A stretch of DNA of 64,000 bases from Neostapfia colusana (taxonomy: Eukaryota > Streptophyta > Magnoliopsida > Poales > Poaceae). A model generated the notes under the pieces. The model was not told the origin of the DNA. It saw only the letters and a list, made by a program, of their open reading frames with translations, and made no database searches. Shown here in pieces: positions 10,728 to 21,774 of this stretch. Position numbers and translations under genes: made by a program. Location of the stretch: the NCBI GenBank assembly GCA_030760725.1, contig JASWHV010000013.1, positions 36,056,699-36,120,698 of the forward strand, written 5' to 3'. Numbering within the stretch: position 1 is the first letter of the stretch; every line of letters starts with the position of its first letter.

Positions 10728-13700
10728 TGTGGGGACCACCCCGTGGTTCACCCACTCCAGGATTGCAGAGGGTGGTGTCGTGCGATGCGGCACCCAACAG
10801 CACACACGAAAAGATTAAAGAACAACATACAAACTTTTAATTGATATAAAACAGCGGAAGTCTTTTTACAAAAGCTTAACTATACAGCGGAAGTATACAC
10901 ATAGCTACTCTCTACTCCTATCTACGCAAAAGTGCAGCCATCCAGCCCAGGGACGCTGCACACTAGCAGCATGGAACCGGAGATCACGGCGGCATGCAGG
11001 GCTCCAGCGCGGCCGTGTACCCTGACGGGGGCATCGCCTCGTCCTCGGACCCCTCGTCATAGCTCTCACCTGCATACAGCTCAAATATTGCAACCGTGAG
11101 CATGAAGGCTCAGCAAGGGTTAACCGACTAGCCTAGGCATGAAACTCTACATGCAGGGATGTGTAAGATAGGAAAAAGGACTTTGCAACAAGGACACGCC
11201 TATAAGTTGATCCTTACTTTCAGTTTTATAGCAGCAGATTCATGTGCCTTAGGCATCCCTCAGATCGAAAGTCCACAATCAAACAGGAAATGCTTTCCTC
11301 CGACGTGGTGATGCCCAAAGCGGAAAATAAAATTAATTAGCTCTACGTCTACAGCAGACATGGTTTCCAAAACATTAATATATCATCACAGCATATTTTC
11401 ATTCATCTGGCTTACTTCACTTCTTACTACGTCACAGAACAGTGAACAAGCGGTACTCAAATAATCGCGAGGGACGGTGATTGCAATCAGGAGACACCCA
11501 AACAACACGTTGCATACAACCACTTTCAGAAGTGTGATTCCACACCCCTTCCTTCTCTGCTGTATGCAACAACCTTTCAAAGGCAACCCAAATGCCGAAC
11601 CGGTCCATCTGTAACGGGCAGGAGGTCCCCGCGTGGAGCGTGACTGTGCCCACCGGAAGATTTACACCTTGCTACCCTCAACCGACTCCTATTTACGGTT
11701 GGGTAAGCCTCGGCACACAGGTCAACCAATTACATCGGTTTCCTGCTTATGTCAGTATGCCATCCGGTACTGTTCGATACTTGTTCATTAGGCCCACACA
11801 CGACTCGGTCCTCAATTGACACCAACAGGGCTACGCACATGAGACCTCCGCTCACTGCTTCCTATCTCCCCTGCTGGGTCTAATTTTCTCCACTCTTAAG
11901 CCATTTTCTATTCTGACCAAACCGTGTGATAAAACCTTACCTCACGAGTAGATTCCAACTACTTGACTTCTATCGAAATCCTAAGCATATTAGCAGGGCC
12001 TTGTCTACTCGTCTGGTCTGTAAGCTACCTAACCCTTCATAGGATTTAAAAGGTTATGCAAGTGGGGTTTCAATCACCCTAACTCTAATGCAAGCATTCA
12101 TCCTAGACATAAGTGATACAAATAAAGAATTTGCAAAAGTACTTAAATGCAAACCGGGGCTTGCCTGGTTGCGAGTCAAACGGGAAGTTAGCTTCAGGTG
12201 GGAGGACTTCCAAGGGCTCCGGTGCATCCTCAACTTCGGTCACTAAATGAAATGTAGCAAAATATATGTATAAGTATTAAGGACTTATAAGAATTGAACT
12301 TCTATTCATAGCTACTGCTATTTATGTTCCTTAATTGGCTTTGGAATTTTTACAGTGGATACTAGACTCTCTAAGGATGATCTGAACAAAATTTGGAGAA
12401 ATGCCATTGCACAATGTAGTCTCCAAAATTCCTACAAGTACAAGGCTTCTCTGAATTTTGAGCCCAAATCAGGAGTTTTGACATAGCTAAAAGTGGAATA
12501 TCTGCTTAGGGTAAGTCTCCATAGTTCTAACAAAATTTGTTTCACTATTTTTGGAGCTACCAACAGAGAGATATGAATTTTTGAAGTTGGATAGAAGTTC
12601 TGAAAAAGTTTATGTTTAAATTTGAATTTCCAAATAAAGGCAGAACTTTAGAAGGCAATTTAGCATAGCAAATTAACTCCAATGAAACCCAAATTTTTAC
12701 TGGGGATCATTTACTATGAAAAGGATTTGCTGACCAAATTTCGGAGTGTTTCATAAAGAATTGCTCCTGTAATAAATCTCTAAAGGATTTAATACAAACA
12801 ATTCTACAGAAATTCCCGGACATTTTCGTAGAAAGCAATTTGTTTCTCTGTGAAGTACTCCTCATGAAGATTCCAACAAAATTGGTCTCACCCTTTTTGG
12901 AGTTTTCTACACAAAGTTATGTGTCTCCAAAGTTTGAATTGAATTAGGAAAATCTGGAAATGATTAAATCCTGGCTGTGGGGCCCACCCGTCAGCTCCCT
13001 CATCTACCTCGCGCCAAACAGAGGAAACCGCGGCGTTGCTCCGGCGAGGGTGGCAGGAAAGGCTACCCCGGCCATCTCCCGAGCCCAAACTGGCCGCCCC
13101 CCTGTTTTCAAGTACGCTGAACACTCTGGTAGGGTTGCCGGCGGCCGACTCTCCCCGGAAACCACCGCGCACCGGCAACAGTAGACCTAGGTCTCCGGCG
13201 ATGTCGCGGTGGCCCATTCCTTCACCAAATGATCGGGATTTTGGCTCTAGAGCATCAGTGAACGGTGTAGAAGCTCGACATGTAGTCTAAACTGATTGGG
13301 GAGCGCTGCAAACCCATCGGCACCATGCGCCCGATGGGGTTCAGGGGTGCGCCATGATCAAGACGCGGAAATTCTCCCTCTACACCCCATATCTAGGTCT
13401 AAAATCGATGGAGCAAATGCGCCAAGTAGTTAGGAAGCTTTGTGCACAGTTTGAATCAACGAGAACATGAACTAGCGAAGAATTTGGTAAATTCTTACCT
13501 CGGGGTCGGTTTATACCGCTCGGGAGAAAAACTCAAAATTCTTCTACGGTGATCAATGTCCAGGGCTGAGCTTTGGGCTCGTGCAGCTGTGATCGAGGAT
13601 GCACCGAGGGGCTGGCTCGTGTTGGCGTGATCTTGCTCGGTGTGAGCTGTCCACAGCGACCTCTCTCGGTTTTTCAGTGTCCACCCGAGAACCGCGGCAA

Positions 13701-14664
13701 TTTTGCTGTTTCCCGGTGCAATCAAGCTTGGGACAGGGAAGGAGAAGGGCTGGCCGGCTAGATCACTGGTGGGTGCAGCTCTTCGCTGTTGGGAGCTTGG
13801 GCAACCGAGCTAAGTGGCTGTGGTGTGATTGGGAGACAAACTGCCGGTGGTGTTCGGTGTGAATGAAGCAGCTGCGGCGCAACACGAGCTGAGGGGGAAG
13901 AGAAATAGGGCTGGGGCACTTGGGCGGCTGCTCTGATCACCCACGCACGCGCCGACGTCGGGGGCAGCGAGAACCAGCTCGGTGGAGCCTCGGGCACGGG
14001 TAGCAACCGAGCGCTGGCGCGCTGTGATCGTCCGAGGGGAAAAACAGGTCGGTTTGTTCCTTTGTGTGGCTGACAATTGGGTCCCACCATCTCCAATTTT
14101 GATCCAAATTCCCACTGATATTTCCTCCCCAGCTACTCATCATTTAAAGCTATACTTTCACATCAAGTCATGGTTTAAACTTGCTGAATTCAAACGATTT
14201 GAATTCTGATGTGAAGTTTGAATTGAGTTGGGTCATTTGGATTTGAAATGAATTTGAATTCTCCCCTTTGTCTTGCTCCAAAAACATAGCAAACCAGGCC
14301 CAAAATTTCTAATTTTTGGCATGGCTGTGAATTCCAATGTGAAGAACACATTTGTGGAACCAAATTTGCAAATTGAGGGGATTGGAATTTGAAACTGAAT
14401 TTGAAATTCAGATTAGAGGATTTCCTCTTTTAATCCCAAACAAATATTTAAAACTCCTCCAAATGAGCTGAAATTTGGAAGGTTGAATATTTGAAATATG
14501 AAGACCCAAGTTATGAATTTAGATCTCCATGTTTGAAAGTTTTGGGAAGTTTGAATCCTCACTTTGAGCCTATACCGTTATAAGTCAAAGTTTTAATTCC
14601 CCTCATTTTTCCTAAGTGTACATGAGCTGAAAATTCATGCTACCAATTTTTTGGGGACTTTACA
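10728..14664 (-). repeat. 3' LTR of element C, 3.94 kb
   Basis: Starts TGTGGGGACC on the plus strand directly after B coding sequence and ends GGGGACTTTACA next to a polypurine tract. The first about 870 bp match the surviving part of the C 5' LTR at 35508-36398. It holds palindromes of the GTGGGNCCCAC type at 12977-12987, and one with a first-base mismatch (TTGGGTCCCAC) at 14077-14087. No gene is present; frames in the GC-rich 13000-14000 part match nothing recognisable. Confidence 0.9.
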
Positions 14665-14684
14665 TCCCTCCCCCCTTAAAAAGA
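14665..14684 (-). other. Polypurine tract, element C
   Basis: The plus strand reads TCCCTCCCCCCTTAAAAAG directly inside the LTR edge, so the minus strand is a purine run abutting the 3' LTR. This is the primer site for plus-strand DNA synthesis. The same CCCCCTTAAAA motif sits at the equivalent place in E and F. Confidence 0.85.
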
Positions 14685-14728
14685 ATCTCGTCCCGAGATT
14701 CCAAAAGAAATGCAAAGTGGGGGAAACA

Positions 14729-17700
14729 TTACCGGGTATACGATGATAGCAAGTCTGGATAATATGTTCGTAGATAGTCCTCACTTTCCCATGTCGCCTC
14801 ATCAGCGGTATGGTTACTCCACAAGACCTTGTAAAACCATAAGGTCCGGTTTCTTGTGGCGCGAGTCTTTTCATCGATAATCCGGATTGGATACTCCGTG
14901 TACGTGAGGTCCAGTTGAAGAACTTCTATTTCTTCTGTGCGGATTTCAGCCGAGGATTTGAGGCACTTCCTCAGCTGAGAGATATGGGAGACGTTGTGAA
15001 TCCCTGCGAGTGACGCTGGTAAATCCAAGTGATAGGCCATGGGTCTGCATTTTTCAATGACGGTGAACGGACCAATTAACCACGGCGCAAGCTTGCCCTT
15101 CACTCCGAAACAATGAACTCCCTTCATCGGAGACACACGGACATAAACATGGTCTCCGATGTCAAAGTGGAGAGGGCGACGTCTTTTATCCGCATAGCTT
15201 TTCTGACGAGATTGAGCAGCCTTGAGGTTGGCTTGTATTACTCGCACTCGTTCTTCAGCTTCATTCACAAGTTCAATGCCGTAGATAACTCACTCGCCGG
15301 ACTCGCACCAGTTGAGTGGTGTGCGGCATTTCCGGCCATAGAGAGCTTCATATGGAGCCATCTTAATGCTAGATTGATAGCCGTTATTGTAAGAGAACTC
15401 CACCAACGGCAAATTATCGTCCCAATTATTGCCGTGGTGGATGGCACAAGCGCGTAGCATGTCTTCAAGCACTTGATTCACTCGTTCAGTTTTACCATCC
15501 GTCTGCGGGTGATACGCGGAGCTTCGGATCAGTTTGGTCCCCAATGATGCGTGCAGCTGTTCCCATAATCGAGCGACGAACAGCGCACCGTGATCTGAAA
15601 TAATGAAGCGGGGAACACCGTGCAAGCACGAGATTCTTGCTATATAAAGCTCCGCATATTTCTTGGCCACATAGCCTGTATGTACGGGAATAAAATGTGC
15701 CGACTTGGTTAGTCGATGGACTATCACCCAAATCGAATCATGGTTGTGGGAGGTGAGAGGTAACCCGACTATGAAGTCCATGCTGATATCCTCCCACTTC
15801 CATGCCGAAATGTTCAATGGCTGCAGCTGTCCGGCTTTACGCATATGATCGGCTTTCACACGCCGACACGTATCACATTCGGATACGTACTTTGCGATTT
15901 CTCTTTTCATCCGTGTCCACCAAATCCTGGTTTTGAGATCTTGGTACATCTTGTTGCTGCCCGGATGAATAGAGTACTTGGACAAATGCGCTTCATCCAA
16001 GATTTTCTTCCGAAGCTTCATGTCACGGGGTACTACTATATGGTATTTAAACCATAGTGTACCGTTATCATCTCTTCGGAAGCACTTCATTTCGCCATTC
16101 TTCATCCCTCTCCGAATGTGCGACATTCCCACGTCTTTCTTCTGCACTTCCATAATGTCCTCCCGTATGGTAGGGACGAGAGCAAGATTATACAATGCCC
16201 CATATGGAACCAAGTACAGACTCTGCTCCACCTCTTCAAGTGGGGTGATGGACAGATTGTTGACATGAGATTTGCGGCTTAAGGCATCGGCAACAATGTT
16301 TGACTTCCCGGGATGGTAGTGAATCTCGATCTCATAGTCTTTGATCAACTCTAACCATCTCCGTTGCCGCATATTAACCTCCTTTTGAGTGAATATATAT
16401 TTCAGACTTTTGTGGTCGGTGTAGAGGTGCACTAAGTTCCCAAGCAAATAGTTCCTCCACATTTTCAAGGCTAACATCACAGCAGCGAGCTCAAGATCAT
16501 GAGTCGGATAGTGCTGCTCGTGGTCACAAAGTTGACGTGAGCCATAAGCGACCACTCTTCCTCCTTGCATAATTACACAGCCAAGCCCGATATCGGACGC
16601 ATCAAAATATACGTCAAAAGGCTTGGTTGTATCCGGTTGAGCTAACACTGGGGCTGTAGTAAGATGCTTCACTAATGCTTGGAAAGCTTCTTCACAAGCT
16701 GCGTTCCAAACATATTTGATCCCCTTACTTCAAAAGTTCAGTCATCAGCTTAGCAAGCTTGGATAAGTTCGGTATGAATCTCCGATAATATCCTGCTAAC
16801 CCGAGGAAACTCCTGACTTCGTGGACTGATGTGGGAGACTTCCATTTCAGCACTTGTTTGATTTTGCTTGGATCAACTGCAATGCCTTCTGCAGAAATAA
16901 TATGACCAAGAAATGGCACTTGGTTGATCCAAAACTTGCACTTGCTGAACTTGGCATAAAGCTTATGATCTCGCAATCGTTGAAGCATGATATGCAGGTG
17001 TTTGGTGTGTTCTTCATACTTGGAATAAACCAAGATGTCATTGATAAACACCACTACGAACTTGTCCAACTCCGGCATGAACACTGAGTTCATAAGATAC
17101 ATGAAGTGTGCCGGGGCGTTGGTGAGATCAAAGGACATGACGAGGTATTCATACAACCCATATCTCGTCGAGAAGGCCGTCTTCGGAACATCCTCCGCTC
17201 GGATCTTGATTTGATGATATCCGGAGCGAAGACCCATCTTTGAGAATATACTCGCACCCACAAGTTGATCAAAGAGAATATCAATGCGGGGCAGTGGATA
17301 TTTATTCTTGATGGTGACGGCGTTGAGCGTCCCCATGGCGAGGAACTCGGTCGAATGAAACCCTTCTTCTTTAAATCATTGAGCTGCTCCTTTAATTCAG
17401 CTAGCTCATTCGGAGCCATCATGTACGGCCTCCGTGATATCGGTGTCGTCCCAGGTACAAGTTCAATCTTGAACTCGACATCTCTTTCGGGTGGCATGCC
17501 CGGAAGATCATCCGGAAAGACATCCAGGTATTCAAGGACCACATGAATATCCTCAAGTTTTGTGGCTTCCATTTTATATGTGGATGGAGCTTCTTGATCC
17601 GAACAGTCAATAATAAGAACATGTGGTTCATGAAGTGGAGAGTTTAAACGAACCACACGTGGAATGATGTCAAGAACACCACCACGGCGATGTAGCCATG

Positions 17701-17989
17701 ACATTCCTAAAATGATATCAAGTTTATGACTCTCTAACATGATTAGAGAAGTCGGATATAGATTCCCACCCAGCTGTAATGGTGCTCTATAGACCATCCT
17801 ATCATCTGTTATTTTCCCACCAGGAGAGCATATCAAGTATGAACTATTTGTGGGAATGATAGGCAGTTGATATTTAATAACATAAGACTGACTTATGAAA
17901 TTATGGGTGGCACCTGAGTCAAAAAGTATGACTACGGGATGATCTAAGTAAGAAAACGTACCCACGAGGACGGGTTCGACTTCCGGCAC
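14729..17989 (-). pseudogene. pol: pol pseudogene (protease, RT, RNase H, integrase, chromodomain), element C
   Basis: The protease has ILFDSGATHNF (active-site DSG) near 17890. RT follows but loses about 17-20 codons and changes frame near 17335, between SSPWG and LNAVTIKNKYPLP. Motif A reads KMGLRSGY (Asp to Gly, 17232-17234) and the catalytic box reads FIND instead of FIDD (17040-17042), so the enzyme is inactive twice over. A one-base frame change at about 16727 precedes RNase H. From 16672 to 14729 the frame is continuous apart from TGA at 15290. It holds RNase H (VYFDAS, HDLELAAV, YTDHKSL, VADALSR), the integrase HHCC finger (CDTC near 15870), the DDE triad (MDFIVGLP, IISDHGAL, KTERVNQ) and a C-terminal chromodomain ending TWESEDYL. 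A CDS track built on ATGs would show it as four pieces. Confidence 0.92.
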
Positions 17990-18235
17990 GTCTTCGATGG
18001 CTAAGTGGTGGACGTTGCTGGGTTTTGGTGCTGGTTTCTTGGGCTGATTGCGGGGCTGATTAGCACCCTGATACGGTGCTGCACCCCTGCCCTGTCACGT
18101 TTCAGGGCAGTCCCTCGAAATGTGCCTGACACGGCCACACGTGAAGCACGTGTAACGTGTCGGGGTCCCGCCGACTTGCGGACGGAATTCCGGTGCACGC
18201 TGTTGAAACTGAGGCGCACGCGGGACCATCCTTTG
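17990..18235 (-). pseudogene. gag: gag C-terminal part with zinc knuckle (element C), downstream of the D insertion
   Basis: In frame with pol. It reads a Gln/Pro-rich linker, then a CCHC zinc knuckle CFTCGRVRHISRDC (around 18128-18087), which has Arg in place of the usual Gly before the His. An in-frame TGA follows after DCPET, then a linker ending HHLAIEDVPEVEPVLVG that leads into protease. The zinc knuckle binds the element RNA. The other half of this gag is 14.4 kb away at 32618-33570 because D inserted in its Gln-rich stretch. Confidence 0.85.
18231..18235. repeat. Target-site duplication of D, left copy (CTTTG)
   Basis: CTTTG immediately before the D 5' LTR (TGTGACACCC) and again immediately after the D 3' LTR at 32618-32622. 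A 5-bp duplication is typical of Ty3/gypsy integration. Confidence 0.95.
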
Positions 18236-18392
18236 TGTGACACCCTCATCTCGGGTGTCAGCATATGTTCATGCTTTATGAAGAGGAAACATTTTAAGAA
18301 AAGTAGGGACAGAGAAAATTATCAAAAGGATAGCCAATAAGAGCCGAATCCAGCTCTCAGAAAGCGCCGAAGACAACTTACCGCGGCCGCTG

Positions 18393-18897
18393 GCCACGTG
18401 GCATGTTCGGAGCTCATTCCTGCAAAGTGGGGAGAGGCCGCCGTCAAGCTGGCTACATGGCAGGCTCGGGGCTCGTCTCCGCAAAAGGGGAGAGGTCCGA
18501 TCCTGTGGGACACGTGTTGCCCACGGAGCTAGCCTCTGCGGAAGAAGCAAAGGCATTTCCGCAGGACACGTGTCATCCTCGGAGCTAGTCCTCGCAGAAA
18601 TCAGAGGACCAGTCGCGCGGGATACATGTCGATCTCGGAGCCCACCTCCAAGAGGTCCTGTTCTATTGGACACGCGTCGTCACCGGAGCTTATCTCTGGG
18701 AGGTCTGTCGCTGCTGGACACGTGTCGACCTCGGGGCATGTCCCTGAAGAAAGAAGAGAGGAAAGACCGGCGCCAACACGTGGCGTGCGCGGAGCTCACC
18801 TTCAAAGGAGGGGGAGGTTTCGGTCGATTGACACGCGGCACAACCGGAGATCGTCTCTGCGGAGAAGGAGATACCAGGCCCCGGAAGGACACGTGGA
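18393..18897 (+). promoter_or_regulatory. Tandem G-box/ABRE-like array in the U3 of D (5' LTR)
   Basis: Ten 10-bp sites on a regular grid: 18393 GCCACGTGGC, 18452 GCTACATGGC, 18509 GACACGTGTT, 18565 GACACGTGTC, 18621 GATACATGTC, 18669 GACACGCGTC, 18717 GACACGTGTC, 18775 AACACGTGGC, 18830 GACACGCGGC, 18888 GACACGTGGA. Spacing is 48-59 bp. Each site is followed within a few bases by a CGGAGCT-like box, so the array is a diverged tandem repeat. CACGTG with these flanks is the known binding site of plant bZIP factors (G-box and ABA-response factors). Enhancer function is inferred from position upstream of a TATA-like site. Confidence 0.8.
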
Positions 18898-19100
18898 GCC
18901 TCCGGAGCTCATCGCCGCGAAGGTAACGAGTTCTGGAGCAGCTGTTACGCGTAAGATTATCAGTACGTAAAGGAAACTGACCTGAATTCCACAACGTTAC
19001 CGCACCAAATCAACTAAAGATAAGATGATAGGATCCAACGACGATCTAAATAAGACTGTTATTCGGGATACAATCAGATTAGGACTCTTCTCTTCCCGAT

Positions 19101-19109
19101 TACAAATAG
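19101..19109 (+). promoter_or_regulatory. Decayed TATA box, D 5' LTR (TACAAATAG)
   Basis: The 3' LTR has TATAAATAG at the equivalent place (27097-27105). Here the third base is C. It lies about 200 bp past the G-box array, the right position for a U3 core promoter. Confidence 0.65.
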
Positions 19110-20599
19110 AACCCAGAACCTCTGGCCGAAACCACGAACTTCTTTTCCAACTCCTGAGCTGACGACCTAGAAGCCCTAGCCCTAACTCGCCGAGTAAACC
19201 ATCGCCAAAGCACAACAAGGGAGATCATCGGAGGAGAACCGAGCGGTCTGAGCAGGACCTCGAAAACCGAGAGGAAACGTAAGGTAGGCCCCAATACCAC
19301 CTTACGATATCGTTGTGTTTTCCTTGCGTCTGTTCTTTGATTCCTTTCGAACAGAAGCCTTCTCGTGGATAGATCACTTGATGATCAGGTTGATCTAAAG
19401 ACAAGATCATCGCCACATCCACCTTTGATCCAAACACCTCTGTCCATGCAAGCCATGCAAGAACACGTACAAACCAATCTAATAAAACTAATCATAGGAT
19501 AGCATGCATGTGCATCATCGCATCTAGTTTAAGGTTTGTGCATGATATTGATTGCTGTGAATCTTGTATTCACGTGATCCTACATAGCAGGACAAGCTCA
19601 GGGAGCTGTCTACGACGAACTGCAGCAACAAGGTTTTGAGATTCAAGAACAACCGGAACCGCAAGAACAAGGCAAGTGCTCCTTGACCATATTGATCCTA
19701 TGTTTTGGGTAAAACTGTTTTGTTTTGCGAAAAGGTGTGCGTACTGAGTCAAACATGATGGGAAATCCTTTTATAGGAGTTTACTATTTTTGGTTAAACC
19801 ACCCTTGTCGCCTGGGAAGTTTATGAGTCGGGTATAGTTTTTGCTTTATGCTTCGCTTAGTCTATGGGATTGGGAAGTGAGATAGATGTGTCTAGCTAAC
19901 TGCACTCATATTGATAATGACAAACTGATGTTACTAATGGATATGGATCGGAGGGAGATCTAGGCAAGAATGGGTTTGTGAATGAGGTAGCATGAGATGG
20001 TGGTTTACATGCCATAGATCTAAGGACCGGTTCATGCATGCACATGCCAGGATAACAGTGCCACCACAAGGCCAAGTATGGGTGCGGCTTAGCTGAGTAA
20101 TTAGGTAAGTTGCTAGAGTGTTATGGACTATGGAAGGCGCGAGGAATGGGAGTCGAGTGAGGACTGCCCTAGGAACTACATGGCACAAGATGGGGCCCGT
20201 GGGTGGGAGAATTGGAGATTCTAGCCTGCCGGTGAAACCTTAGTGAGTCCATACATCTATTAACCCCTTTGTAAAGGCTATTTTGTGATCTCTTGACCAT
20301 ACACCGACGGATGTGTACTGGTATAATGGAGGTTCTGCAGTCGCCGACGGGTGACGAAATCACAAACTTGTGGGTAAAGAGGTGCAAACTCTGTAGAGTC
20401 TAAAACTATCATGATAGCCGAGCTTACGGTCACGAGCGCCTGGCTAAACTGCCATGATTAGTTGGGATGGTTAATGGGATGGTTATTGGGAAGGTTATTG
20501 GTTTGGTTGTTGGGACTGTTGAGTCTGGGTGATGAGATGGTTGCATGACTGTTGAGTCATGGCCATGAGTTTGGTCTCGATGTGAGACAAAGTTGTTTT

Positions 20600-20692
20600 G
20601 AGATGGTAGCGAATACGGGGAGGTATTCGTGAGATGGTAGCGAATACGGGGAGGTATTCATGAGATGGTAGCGAATACGAGGATGTATTCGT
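20600..20692 (+). repeat. Three 31-bp tandem repeats with internal inverted repeat (D 5' LTR)
   Basis: Three near-identical 31-bp units beginning GAGATGGTAGCGAATACG at 20600, 20631 and 20662. Each contains GAATAC, a 6-bp loop and GTATTC, able to form a small hairpin. The 3' LTR has two units (31952-32013). They lie in the transcribed R-U5 part. Confidence 0.9.
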
Positions 20693-21151
20693 GAGTAAGA
20701 ATGAGGTTGGTTAATGTTCGGGTGGAACATGAAAAGCGATGGAGGTATGTTTGTAATTTAATACATGCTGGGATTACATTCATCTAAAGCTAAGTTGCTG
20801 TTTTATCATGATTTTATAAATTTGCTTTTCTGCAAATGAGCCTTTGTATACCTACCTTGTTTATGAGCTGCATATCATGTGTATTCCCGCACTTGCTGAG
20901 TACATCATTGTACTCAAACTTGCATTATTACTTCATCATCAGCAGCAGGAGAAGCCTACTATGAAGACCAAGTGGAGCATTATGGCGTGTGATCTGTTCT
21001 CAACCTTGCCTATGGAGGGAGTAGAGATGGAGCCACTTTTGCTTAGATTTGCTTCCGCATTAGCTAAATTGCTTCCGCTTTAGAATAAAGACTTCCGCTG
21101 TGAGCATGAGTCCGAGACTCATGAGACATTGTAACAAAGTCTGTTATTCGT

Positions 21152-21153
<2 letters not shown>

Positions 21154-21217
<64 letters not shown>
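21154..21217. repeat. (AT)32 microsatellite in D 5' LTR
   Basis: Sixty-four bases of uninterrupted AT. The 3' LTR has about 35 bp at the same place (32475-32509), so the tract changed length after insertion. Confidence 0.97.
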
Positions 21218-21220
<3 letters not shown>

Positions 21221-21331
21221 ATCTGAATTCAGTTTGTGGAACATATGTGTATGTGTGATTAACATCCTGGGCACACATATGCATTAGTTCTTGGTTCCAT
21301 GGTTTTCCACAGAACTGAGGGCGTCACAGAT

Positions 21332-21348
21332 TGGTATCAGAGCCACGG
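21332..21348 (+). other. Primer-binding site, element D (initiator tRNA-Met type)
   Basis: TGGTATCAGAGCCACGG, 3 bp inside the LTR. This is the standard plant initiator tRNA-Met complement and extends for 17 bases. Confidence 0.92.
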
Positions 21349-21774
21349 TTTGACAGTAGGTTACACGCCTAGATAGAAAACTTAGATTGATAATAGAGCC
21401 ACGGGTTAATAGTAAGTTACACCCTAAATAGGAGTCACAGGTAACTAAGCCACGCTGACCAAAGGAAGCATCCTAGGGTGAATGGCTTAGATTGGCCTTT
21501 AAACCCACCTTGACATAGGAAACCATCCTTGAATAGGAGTTGTGTGGGCCCTTGTGATGATTATTTGTGATTGTGTGCTCAGTGTGAATTGTGGGACGTC
21601 TCAAAACGTTGTCCATATCCACACGTAAAAAGAAAGAGGTGTGAGATGTCTCAGCACTTGCTCACATCCTCATATGGGCTAATATATACATAGTCCAACT
21701 CACCTTGATGCATATAGTTAGAGGGAATCTACCTAACCTTCTAACATTCTATTCTATTTCGGTCTCTCTCACAG
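21349..21774 (+). other. Element D 5' leader with splice-like signals
   Basis: About 430 bp without an ORF. It ends in a pyrimidine-rich run, CGGTCTCTCTCACAG, directly abutting the gag ATG, which looks like a strong 3' splice site. Donor-like sequences are CAG/GTAACT at 21438-21446 and TA/GTAAGT near 21409. Whether this is a real intron is inference. Confidence 0.5.

Larger units (their letters stand above)
18236..21328 (+). repeat. 5' LTR of element D, 3.09 kb
   Basis: From TGTGACACCC to GGGCGTCACA, next to the PBS. Probable layout: U3 about 18236-19130 with the G-box array and a TATA-like site, then a long R-U5. No gene is present. Short frames in the array region are an artefact of its GC-rich repeats. 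Confidence 0.95.

Noticed and set aside
18403..18970. Overlapping frames in the D U3 (and 26427-26922)
   Set aside because: Arise from the GC-rich tandem G-box repeats, occur in both strands and both LTRs, and match no protein family I know.
20600..20692. CRISPR-like repeat array
   Set aside because: The units are contiguous with no spacers, the context is a plant retrotransposon LTR, and no cas genes exist.
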